64,000 bases of DNA from Aptenodytes patagonicus. Lineage: Eukaryota > Chordata > Aves > Sphenisciformes > Spheniscidae. Made by a program: the position numbers and the translations under genes. Position 1 is the first letter of the stretch. The number at the start of each line of letters is the position of its first letter. The stretch lies in assembly GCF_965638725.1 (NCBI RefSeq), contig NC_134949.1, forward strand, positions 41,010,151 through 41,074,150, given 5' to 3'. Below, piece by piece: positions 33,987-43,581 of this stretch. The notes beneath the pieces are model-generated. The model saw nothing but the letters and a program-made list of their open reading frames with translations, did not search any database and was not told where the DNA came from.

Positions 33987-34556
33987 TGTCCTGGTTTTGG
34001 CTGGGACAGAGTTAATTTTCTTCCTAGTAGCTGGTACAGTGCTGTGTTTTCGATTTACTATGATAATAATGTTGATAACACACCGATGTTTCAGTTGTTG
34101 CTAAGCAGTGCTTACGCTAGTCAAGGACTTTTCAGCTTCCCATGCCCTGCCAGCGAGAAGCTGGGAGGGGGCACAGCCAGGACAGCTGACCCAACTGGCC
34201 AAAGGGACATTCCATACCATGTGACGTCATGCTCAGTACATAAACTGGGGGAAAGCTGGCTGGGGGGGCCGCTGCCCGGGGACTGGCTGGGCATCGGTCG
34301 GCGGGTGGTGAGCAGTTGCATCACTTATTTTTCCTGGGTTTTGTTCCTCTCTTTCTCTCTCTTGTTTTCATTACAATTTTTTTATTATTACTGCTATTAC
34401 TACTTTATTTTATTTCAATTATTAAACTGTTCCTATCTTGGCCCATGAGTTTTCTTACTTTTGCTCTCCCGATTCTCTCCCCCATCCCACCATGGTGGGG
34501 AGGGTGAGCGAGCGGCTGTGTGGTGCTTGGTTGCCAACTGGGGTTAAACCACGACA
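33987..34556 (+). mobile_element. Solo LTR, copy 1 of family TGTCCTGGTTTTGG
   Basis: A 570 bp element starting TGTCCTGGTTTTGGCTGGGA and ending GGGTTAAACCACGACA, with TG...CA termini and a perfect 5 bp direct repeat CCAAC on both sides (33,982-33,986 and 34,557-34,561). Inside: TGACGTCA at 34,222-34,229, a TATA-like TACATAAAC just after, then a pyrimidine-rich tract and ATTAAA. No internal retroviral sequence adjoins it, so it is a solo LTR. This family is widespread in neoavian genomes; the 5 bp duplication is compatible with an ERVL or ERVK-type integrase, and I do not assign it further. Confidence 0.92.
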
Positions 34557-34625
34557 CCAACACAAGACTTAATCTAGCCAAGTTTAAGCTTAATTCACTT
34601 TATATTCAACTGAAACTTGTATTGG

Positions 34626-35189
34626 TGTGCTTGGTCTGGCTGGGATGGAGTTTCTTCATTGCAGCCCATATGGTGCTGTGTTTTGGGTTTGTGGCTAAAA
34701 CAGTGTAGCTAACACACCAGTGTTTCGGCTGTTGCTGAACCCTGCCTGCACAGCCTCGAGGCTCGCTCTTTTTTCCACTCTGCCCATGCCCCCACAAGTA
34801 GGCTGGCGGTGGGCAGGAGATGGGGGGGAACACAGCCAGGACAGCTGACCCAAACCGGCCAAAGGGATATTCCACACCATGTAACCTCGTGCTCAGCAAT
34901 AAAAAACAGTAGAGGAAGAAGAAGGATGGTGGGGGAGTTGTCTTCGAAGCTGACCATTGCTCAAAGACTGGCTGGGCATCAGGCTGCTTGTGGGCGGTGG
35001 CAAGTGATTCCCTTTGCGATGTTTGTTTTTTTATTCTTTACCTCACCTATTAACCTGTTTTTTATCTCAATCCATGAGTTTTCTCGATTTTGTTCTTCGT
35101 ATTAACCCCCCCATCCCGCTGGTGGAGGGAAGTCAGTGAGCGAGCGGCTGTGTGGGTGCTTAGCTGCTGGCAAGGGTCAACCCAGCACA
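34626..35189 (+). mobile_element. Solo LTR, copy 2 of the same family (diverged)
   Basis: A second copy in the same orientation, 70 bases downstream of copy 1: TGTGCTTGGTCTGGCTGGGA at the start and GGGTCAACCCAGCACA at the end. It shares the CACAGCCAGGACAGCTGACC block and the CCATGTAACCTCGTGCTCAG stretch in which the TGACGTCA site has been lost. It is more diverged than copy 1, so it is a different and probably older insertion. A convincing target duplication was not found. Confidence 0.88.
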
Positions 35190-36767
35190 GCTGGACACAT
35201 AAACTACATGCCCAGTGTATGCATGTGCGACTAGTTAGTGCTTATTCATACTTACTTTTTTTTCCCACCCAAACTTCCGATGGGTTGAACTGTAATGACT
35301 TTTATATGATTCTATAACAAGCCTTTCTGGAACTAAGAGACTTCAGTGCCTTTTGTTTGTTTGTTTGTTTGTTTTCTTGGTATTCAAACAATTATAATTT
35401 TAAATGCAATGGACTCTAAATAATGAGGATTTGGGGTTTTTTTCCTAATCAAGAAAACATGAAGTGGCTAAAAATTGAATTTGTGGAAATGGTGAGGACA
35501 AAGTATATGACTGTGAAATGCTTCTTCATAGGTTCGGGGGGGTCAAATGTTACGATTTCTACAGAAATAGTTGAACACTGTATAGATTGTATTTGACTTT
35601 CTGAGAATTATGTTCAGTTAATCCATAATTTGACACTATGCAAGTTACACAATTTCACATCACTTTTTCCTAACTCATTTCTTCTGGGTTTTTTCTTTTT
35701 TTTTTTTTTTATTAACAGAAATGTGTGAAATCTTCCTAAGAAGAAAGAGGTTTATATCCAAGAAAGAAAATCCAACTTCAAAATAAACATTAAGTGTAAA
35801 CAAGTTCTTACTGAACACAGTTAATGCCTTCAAGAGACTTGTGAAAGTAAAAAGAAGTAAAAATTAGAGGAGAGAGTAAGATTGAGAAAAAGAATGAAGA
35901 ATCACATTCAAACAGAAGGCACAGCTGCACAGTGATAGAGCGAAATACTTGCCTCATCAGAAGCTTAAAATCAAGTAATATTTCACCAAGAGATATATCC
36001 GAGCAAATTATATTAAATGCCTTAAAGAATCTTCCCTTGGATGAGTTAAAAATACAAGATAAAAATATGAGATATTTATATGAGATACGATATTAAAATG
36101 AGATATTTTGCAGAAGACAATTTAGAAAAGCTTTTCAAATCAAAAAGTATCTGTAATCTTTACTTTGGTATTTATGCTGAGTTAATGCTAAAATATGAAT
36201 CAGTCACATTGATGTGCTCTGACATTCATACAGCGATGAGAAAAATCTCCTTTTTATGACTGTTTAATTATTCAATATCCATCAGTTACTAATGAAGTCT
36301 TCTTTAAAATCTGGAAGATGTTAAAATGTGATTTTAGGTTTTCACCTCAGGTAATAATAGTGTCTGATGGAAGAGCTGGTTCTGTGAGTTCAGTCTTTCC
36401 CAAAGTGCATACAAAAAGCTTTTTTTTTTTCGGAAGAGGCTTTATTTTTAGGGACATAAAATAATCACTACAGATAACTTCAGATGGAACACACTTATTC
36501 AAGTAGCAGTTAACTTCCATGTTAGATGGTGCTAAAAAGAATGGCAGTTTCCTCTAGGGAATGTTGGCACCCTTTCCTTTATCCTGAGATTTACAACTGA
36601 GGATCCTGTGTTGGTACTTGAGACTCTACAAAGGCCTCTCTGTAAGGACTCATAGAAATGAAAGGCATGTTGAGGAGAAGTAAGCAAGTAAGGTCAGAAA
36701 CTGAACCATACAACTCGTGCCTTCTTTAAGGCAAAGAAGACTGTAGGCTTTTTCTGTTGAGTTTGTA
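35190..36767. other. Gene-free segment between LTR copy 2 and CR1
   Basis: AT-rich unique sequence, with a (TTTG)n microsatellite at about 35,351-35,374 and T-runs near 35,697-35,710 and 36,420-36,430. No gene seen. Confidence 0.65.
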
Positions 36768-38051
36768 TTCATAGAATCATAGAATCATTAAGGTTGGAAA
36801 AGACCTCTAAGATCATCGAGTCCAACCGTCAACCCAACACCACCATGCCCACTAAACCATGTCCCTAAGTGCCGCATCTACACGTCTTTTAAATACCTCC
36901 AGGGACGGGGACTCAACCACTTCCCTGGGCAGCCTCTTCCAATGTTTAACCACTCTTTCAGTAAAGAAATTTTTCCTCACGTCCAATCTAAACCTCCCCT
37001 GCCGCAACTTGAGGCCATTTCCTCTCGTCCTATCGCTTGTTACTTGGGAGAAGAGACCGACACCCACCTCGCTACAACCTCCTTTCAGGTAGTTGTAGAG
37101 AGCAACGAGGTCTCCCCTCAGCCTCCTTTTCTGCAGGCTAAACAGTCCCAGTTCCCTCAGCCGCTCCTCATAGGACTTGTTCTCCAGACCCCTCACCAGC
37201 TTCGTTGCCCTTCTCTGGACACGCTCCAGCACCTCAACGTCCTTCTTGTAGTGAGGGGCCCAAAACTGAACACAGTATTCGAGTCTGTGCGGTCTCACCA
37301 GTGCCGAGTGGAGGGGCACAATCACTTCCCTACTCCTGCTGGCCACACTATTTCTGAGACAGGCCAGGATGCCATTGGCCTTCTTGGCCGCCTGGGCACA
37401 GTGCCGGCTCATGTTCAGCCGGCTGTCAACCAACACCCCCAGGTCCTTTTCCGCCAGGCAGCTTTCCAGCCACTCTTCCCCAAGCCTGTAGCGCTGCATG
37501 GGGTTGTTGTGGCCGAAGGGCAGGACCCGGCACTTGGCCTTGTTGAACCTCATACAGTTGGCCTGGGCCCATCGATCCAGCCTGTCCAGGTCCCTCTGCA
37601 GAGCCTTCCTACCCTCGAGCAGATCAACACTCCCGCCCAACTTGGTGTTGTCTGCGAAGTTACTGAGGGTGCACTCAATCCCCTCATCCAGATCATTGAT
37701 AAAGATATTGAACAAGACCGGCCCCAGTACTGAGCCCTGGGGAACACCGCTCGTGACCAGCCACCAACTGGATGTAACTCCATTCACCACAACGCTCTGG
37801 GCCCGGCCGTCCAGCCAGTTTTTGACCCAGCGCAGAGTACACCTGTCTAAGCCGTGAGCCGCCAGCTTCTCTAGCAGAATGCTGTGGGAGACGGTGTCAA
37901 AGGCCTTACTGAAGTCCAGGTAGACCACATCCACAGCCTTTCCCTCATCCACTAGGTGGGTCACCTGGTCATAGAAGGAGATCAGGTTGGTCAAGCAGGA
38001 CCTGCCTCTCATGAATCCGTGTTGGCTGGGCCTGATCCCCTGGTTGTCCCG
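36768..38051 (-). mobile_element. CR1 LINE, 5'-truncated, with a 3' part of the RT frame
   Basis: On the minus strand this reads from GACAACCAGGGGATCAGGCC to the tail ATTCTATGATTCTATGAAT (seen on the plus strand at 36,768-36,787). The minus frame is open for about 400 codons (38,096-36,852 including 15 non-CR1 residues at the start) and encodes the C-terminal half of the CR1 reverse transcriptase: [60 protein letters not shown]. The catalytic FADD box reads FADN (37,647-37,652), so the enzyme would be inactive even in full length. The open frame shows that the copy is rather young. Confidence 0.96.
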
Positions 38052-38607
38052 CAACAAATTGTACTTGAAGCTTGTACTTGTATTGTACATGTACATCTAG
38101 CCCAAGGTTAACCCCAAAGACTCTGGTGAGTGTGTAATGCTTTTTTTGCCCTTTGATGGGATGATTGGTGTTCCTTAATTCTTCAAATTGTGTACATGGC
38201 TGATCAAAATAAAGAACTAGAAAGATCTTTTAGTGTTTTCCTTTCATTTCCCATTCCACCATACGCACGTATTTTACTAATCAAAAATATCTGGGAGTTT
38301 AATTCCTCTTCAGATGAAAGATTAAGAGAGTCGTTATTTATAGTATGTGGATGCTACAGCCAATTTAATGTTAGAGACATTTAACAGATGAAATGTCTGT
38401 GGTCATTTTTTACCCTTTAATAAGTATGAAGGTACATATGTAGATGATTAAGTGCAACAATTTCCATTATTTTGGTATTTTCGTGTTTTTCCTAAATGCT
38501 TTTTAAATACTTCAAATATTCCTTAAAACAGAAAATCTGAAACTAGGGGCTCAAATTAGCATGATTTAAAACAATATAAGCAATTGTACCTTTTCTATTT
38601 GACAAGT
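38052..38607. other. Short gene-free spacer
   Basis: AT-rich unique sequence between the CR1 5' end and inverted LTR copy 3. Nothing recognised. Confidence 0.6.
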
Positions 38608-39148
38608 TGTTGTGTTTTAAGCCGGCAGGCAGCTAAACACCACACAGCTGTTCGCTCACTCCCTGCCCATCCAGTGGGATGGGGGAGAAAATCGGGGGGA
38701 AAAAAAAAAGTAAAATTCGTGGGTTGCGATAGGAACAGTTTAATAGGACAGAAAAGGAAGGGAAAATAATAATAATGGTAAAAGACTATACAAAATAAGT
38801 GATGCATGATGCAATTGCTCACCACCCGCCAACTGATGCCCAGTCAGTCCCCGAGCAGCGGTCACCGCACCCTGGACAACTCCCCCCAGTTTATATACTG
38901 AGCATGACGTCACATGGTATGGAATGTCCCTTTGGCCAGTTTGGGTCAGCTGTCCTGGCTGTGCCCCCTCCCAGCTTCTCGCTGGCAGGGCATGGGAAGC
39001 TGAAAAGTCCTTGACTAGTGTAAGCACTGCTTAGCAACAACTGAAACATCGGTGTGTTATCAACATTATTATCATAGTAAATCGAAAACACAGCACTGTA
39101 CCAGCTACTAGGAAGAAAATTAACTCTATCCCAGCCAAAACCAGGACA
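38608..39148 (-). mobile_element. Solo LTR, copy 3 (inverted)
   Basis: The reverse complement begins TGTCCTGGTTTTGGCTGGGA and ends GCTTAAAACACAACA. Flanks CAAGT (38,603-38,607) and CAGGT (39,149-39,153) match at four of five bases, an aged 5 bp target duplication. TGACGTCA lies at 38,905-38,912 and a TATATAAA box at 38,890-38,898 (minus strand reading). By eye it is the closest relative of copy 1 in the window (shared TTTACTATGATAATAATGTT block). Confidence 0.92.
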
Positions 39149-39866
39149 CAGGTAAATACTGCCATGGGTTGGCTTGCACACAGATTGTTGGAAGGAGAAG
39201 GACGTGAAAAAAACCTCACGTTACTTCACAAGACTTTTTTTTTTTTCTGATGAGGTGGGCGAAACTGTACTATAGCATTTTCATCTATATCAAGGTACAA
39301 TATCTTTCTTTTTGTTAAAAACACCTTAGAAACATATAGAAGCAATATCCTATTAAGTCCTGCAGTTTTTCCCAGTTCTTAAAATTCCTCAATATAAACA
39401 TTTTTAAAGTTGTATTTCCTACAGCATATACTCAGAGCAAAGGATAATGAAATTGGTCTTGGACACAAGTCACAAGTTAGTTGTTGCAACAATAAAAGGA
39501 GCCTTTATTAAACATCTTTTTGGATGGAGGACATGAAGGGTTACAAGAGGGTGCTTGTTTATTTGTATTGGTCACAAGTGAAGATTTGAGCTGTTGGAGA
39601 CACAGGGGATAAGAGTAATAACTCCTCCCTTTTGACCAGGAAAGAAAGTTTTCTTCATCTTAACCTGCCCTTCAGAACTGTATTTCTGGATGACTGAGAC
39701 TGCATTTTGTTAGCTAGGAAATAAATGACTTGTCATTTCACATTACGTGAATTCTGCATATTACTTAAATAGTAATTTCTCAAGTACAAATACTGCAGAA
39801 TGTATTACCCACTTGTGTATTTCGACAAAATGCTTTCTGAGTAAACCAGTTTCACTGGTGCTGCAT
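39149..39866. other. Gene-free spacer
   Basis: Unique AT-rich sequence; nothing recognised. Confidence 0.6.
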
Positions 39867-40050
39867 TGTATTGGGTTACGTGGCAAGGTTTTGGTAGCGG
39901 GGGGGCTGCAGGGGTGGCTTCTGTGAGAAGATACCAGAAGCTGCCCCCATGTCAGACAGAGCCAGTTCCAGCCGGCTCCAAGACAGACCCACCGCTGGCC
40001 AAAGCTGAGCGATGTTGGTAGCACCTCTGTGATAACGTATTTAAGAAAGG
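39867..40050 (+). mobile_element. Fragment of a different avian LTR
   Basis: Begins TGTATTGGGTTACGTGGCAA and continues through GGTTTTGGTAGCGGGGGGGC, AGCCAGTTCCAGCCGGCTCC and GATAACGTATTTAAGAA. This is the 5' part of a common bird LTR family distinct from the TGTCCTGG one. It stops near 40,050 and directly abuts the minus-strand env remnant, so only a 5' fragment remains. Confidence 0.78.
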
Positions 40051-40960
40051 GTTCCAGTTACTGGGTTGTTTTCCTTTGGCTGAGTCTTTTTTAATGTGTT
40101 CACTCAAATCACGAATGGTTTCAGAATTGTCTAGGGTAAAGACAAAACATTATTTTCCAATTAAGGTGGATATTTTACCGTTATGAGCCAGCATAAAGTC
40201 AAGTGTTAACCTGTTTTGAAGGGGGACTGTACGGATAGTGGTCATTTCAGTCGTTATTTGGTAAGAAGAATCTGTAGTGTTATTACTAATTTGCTTTAAA
40301 TAATCGCTAATAAACAATTTTTTTAATGGTTCTTGCTACCTCATACAAGGGAAGCATAATAGTCCCAAATTTTTCAGGCCCTGAGATAGCTTGCCTTTTC
40401 TAGGAATATTCAGAGGGGAAAGACGACAAATGTTCAACAGCTGGGGTTATATACACCTGACAGACCGTGATCCAAACCTGTCCCGTGGGAGCCACAGGTA
40501 TGCTAATATACCACGAATGAAATAGGCTCCCAAGGAAGTATATATAGAAGATGATGTCAACTCACAGTTTTGTGAGTTATCAAATAAATGTCTAGTATCA
40601 TTCTGACAATTAATAGTTTTGGTACAATTACTCTGTCCCATGTAGCATGTTGCATTTGCTTTCAAGTAACAAGTGTTCCCATGGGCAACTAATCCCAGGT
40701 GGTGGGTAGGAGTTGGAGCTTCATGCACACCTGTATTGGATCAACTTGGATCAGTTCCCGTGTATTGTTGGTGGGGATGATCTTGGACAAGGAATTTCTG
40801 CCCTCTGGGGATTCGTCTTTTTACTGACGAATTACATGCTATAGGAAGCACAGTGACACCTTCACTAGAGTGATGAGAGATCTGGGAACACACCCAACAT
40901 TTTGAAACTTCTAAGTCTTTAGCATAATGGTAGGCCGACTGAAGAAAGTTATTTTAATAG
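40051..40960 (-). pseudogene. ERV env remnant: SU and TM
   Basis: Minus-strand frames show an SU part with a CWVC motif (codons at 40,899-40,888), the C-X-X-C used by gamma-type envelopes for the SU-TM disulphide. A Cys/Asn-rich open stretch follows at 40,728-40,447 with several N-X-S/T sites. Further on, at about 40,330-40,150, a TM ectodomain segment contains LQNRLTLDF, the conserved helix of class I TM subunits, and at about 40,120-40,080 an LDNS-containing segment. Stops and frame changes separate these parts. No membrane anchor, cytoplasmic tail or polypurine tract was recognised before the sequence meets the LTR fragment at 40,050. Confidence 0.78.
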
Positions 40961-41099
40961 TTTAGGTGATGATACAGAGACTTTCAACTCTTGGAGGACA
41001 GGACATCTTTATGGGTTCCATTCTGTTGATCTTCAGTTGTCTGTGTGTTACCTCAGTCTAGACCCAAGTCTCCAGGTTCCCAAGAGTGGCATGTTCAGA

Positions 41100-42800
41100 G
41101 GCAGGTTCTGGAAGGGCTTCTTTCACCTGTGTGTGAATAGTCCTCACACATTTCATTAAGAGCCTCGCAATAATTCAACATAACATCATCAGTCATCCGT
41201 AGCATGGATTGATGTGGTGGCTTATGTGGGGTATGCAGTAACCCTATGGGTTTACCCATTACAATTTCATACAGGGATAGTGCATGTTTTTTATTCACGG
41301 TGCTCTTGATGTGTATTAGGGTCAATGGTAGACTGTTTGGCCATTTAAGGCCAGTTTCTTCACACATTTTGGCCAGGCTAGTTTTAAAACAGAATTCTTC
41401 CTTTCAGCAGCTCCACAGTGTAAATGCTGTTGGATTCCTAGGGCTTTACCAACCACCTTGACAACTTATCCTGTGAAATGAGTCCCCTGGTCACCGTGTA
41501 GTACAAGGGATATTCCAAAGCAAGGCATTCTCTGAAGAGTTTCTTGGTGACAGTAGTAGCATCTGCATGTCTACATGGGTAGACCTCTACCCGTCCTGAG
41601 AACATGATTATGATTACAAGAATATATTTGTAGTTACAGCATTTGGGCATCGGTATAAAATCCATTTGTAAATTTACAAAGGAACACCATGGTTTTGGGT
41701 GTGCTGCAACTTTGGTTTTGACCCTTTGTCTGATGTTACGGACAAGCGCTGCAGTATTGTTGTGCTCTGACAGAAATTTGGAGCAAACCAATCTGCTCCA
41801 GTCACCTCCCATTTGCCAGTGCAAGCCACCAGGGGGGTCACACCAGCAAGGTAAGGGAGGAGAACCTGAGGTGCAACAAGGTGGCCATCTGGGGAGTGCT
41901 GCAAGGAATCGAGGTGTAACTAGCAGCCCTGGTGCAGCCAGACAGCGTTTTCGTCTCCCGGCGCTGGGTCCTGTAAAACAGACAGTTCTGAAAGAGAAGT
42001 AGCCGGTGACTGCTCTGTGGAAAGGCTGATGAGATCATGTTCAGGAGTGTACCAGCCAGAAAGGCCCACTGTCCTTGCTGATTGATCAGTTAAGGCATTT
42101 TATTTGTGATATCATCATAAGGAAAAGCATGAGTTTAGCATTTTACTATTGCTAAAAGAGAGGGTAATAGTAAAGCTATCAGAAGAGCTTCAACATAGCA
42201 GCTGTTTCAAATTGGAGTGCCAGACGATGTTAAGAAGCTGAGTTGTGTTTCAGTTGTTCACAACCCCAAAGGCATATGGGGAACTGGTATAAACAGTGGC
42301 TGATTGCCCTTCTGCAAGTACAGAGGCATGAGTCAGGACAAGAAATTCTACAATTTGTGCCAAAGAGATGGTTGGCAATGAATAAGCTTCTAGACCATTG
42401 GTGGAAGCACGGACAGCACACCCTGCAGCTGGATGCCCTGTGGAGCCATGGGTACAGGACCCGTCTATAAAAAGGATTATGTCTGGCTTCTGTAGGGGAA
42501 CATCTCTGAGGTCGTGGAGGGGTGCCAGCGGTTGCTCTGTGACAGAAAGATGGTTGTGGCCATCTCCATCAGCAGGGGCAGGATGTAACGCTGCAGGGTT
42601 AAGGACAGAACAGCAAGAGAAATGTTGGCTGCTGACAGGAGTTGGTTTTGTTGGAAAATATGTTTGTGCGAGTTGGAAATATGCTGAGTTTTCCCTTTTA
42701 AAAGGAGGGCTGCAACAGGGTGGGGAACAGCAACAGTTAGGGAATGAAGACTAGACTCATCATGAGGGAACTCAGGACTAGAGAATCCATGGTTTTTTTC
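41100..42800 (-). pseudogene. ERV pol remnant: RNase H and integrase
   Basis: RNase H is visible at about 42,475-42,240 as LFIDGSCTHGSTGHPAAG, followed by LAQIVEFLVLTHASVLAEGQ and YTSSPYAFG; the first acidic residue is present, while the position just after YT is Ser rather than the usual Asp. Integrase is visible at about 41,830-41,440, with a zinc-finger-like region, a core segment (YKYILVIIIMFSGRVEVYP) and, in another frame, a C-terminal part at 41,367-41,100 (LPLTLIHIKSTVNKKHALSL). The stretch that should carry the second catalytic Asp reads VTRG, and a deletion removes much of the third region. Several frame changes confirm that it is dead. Confidence 0.85.
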
Positions 42801-42988
42801 AACCAAAAAACCAGGAGCAGTGACTTTCTGTGATTTCTTTTGTTGGGGATTTGTTTTGTTTTTTCCATTGGATGTCTTTTCATACCAGCTGAAAATGACA
42901 TCCCATTAGACCTGGGCCACCAGGTTGCCTGAGTATTTATACTATTAAATATATCAACAAGGGAGCCAGACTTTCAAAAATGAATGGC

Positions 42989-43581
42989 TGTGCTGGTTTT
43001 GGCTGGGATAGAGTTAATTTCTTCATAGTAGCCAGTATGGGGCTGTATTTTGGATTTGTGCTGGAAACAGTGTCGATAATATAGAGATGTTTTCATTATT
43101 GCTGAGCAGTGCTTACACAGAGTCAAGGCCTTTTCTGCTTCTCACCCCACCCCACCAGCGAGTAGGCTGGGGGTGCACAAGAAGTTGGGAGGGGACACAG
43201 CTGGGACAGCTGACCCCAACTGCCCAAAGGGACATTCCATACTATATGACGTCATGCTCAGCATATAAAGCTGGGGGAAGAAGAAGGAAGAGGGGATGTT
43301 CAGAGTGATGGCGTTTTCTCTTCCCAAGTAACCGTTAGGCGTGATGGAGCCCTGCTTTCCTGGAGATGGCTGAACACCTGCCTGCCGATGGGAAGTAGTG
43401 AATGAATCCCTTGTTTCGCTTTGCTTGCGTGCGCGGCTTTTGCTTTACCTGTTAAACTGCCTTTATCTCAACCTACAAGTTTTCTCACTTTTATTCTTCT
43501 GATTCTACCCCCATCCCACTGGCGGGGAGTGAGCGAGCGGCTGTGCGGGGCTTCGTTGCTGGCTGGGGTTAAACCACGACA
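42989..43581 (+). mobile_element. Solo LTR, copy 4 of family TGTCCTGGTTTTGG
   Basis: Begins TGTGCTGGTTTTGGCTGGGA and ends GGGTTAAACCACGACA (593 bp). Flanks ATGGC (42,984-42,988) and ATGCC (43,582-43,586) match at four of five bases. TGACGTCA is at 43,247-43,254 and ATATAAAG at 43,263-43,270. It carries extra bases after the TATA region compared with copy 1. Its plus orientation is opposite to the ERV next to it, so it is an independent insertion. Confidence 0.91.

Larger units (their letters stand above)
40051..42860 (-). mobile_element. Decayed endogenous retrovirus, internal region (pol 3' end and env)
   Basis: On the minus strand, in retroviral order from high to low coordinate: the end of the RT connection region, RNase H, integrase, then envelope SU and TM. 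Every frame carries stops and frameshifts. Pol motifs and the class I-type TM layout point to a gammaretrovirus-like (class I) element. Gag, protease and most of RT are absent, and no matching LTR pair flanks it. The neighbouring LTRs are of another family or in the other orientation. Boundaries are approximate. Confidence 0.85.

Noticed and set aside
33912-34448. A 178-codon plus-strand frame
   Set aside because: It runs through the solo LTR; the same peptide appears from copy 3 on the other strand, so it is an LTR artefact.
36942-37857. Plus-strand frames of 263 and 119 codons over the 36.8 kb CR1, and their mirror images at 62.7-63.7 kb
   Set aside because: Antisense shadows of the CR1 reverse transcriptase; the same shadow appears at each copy.
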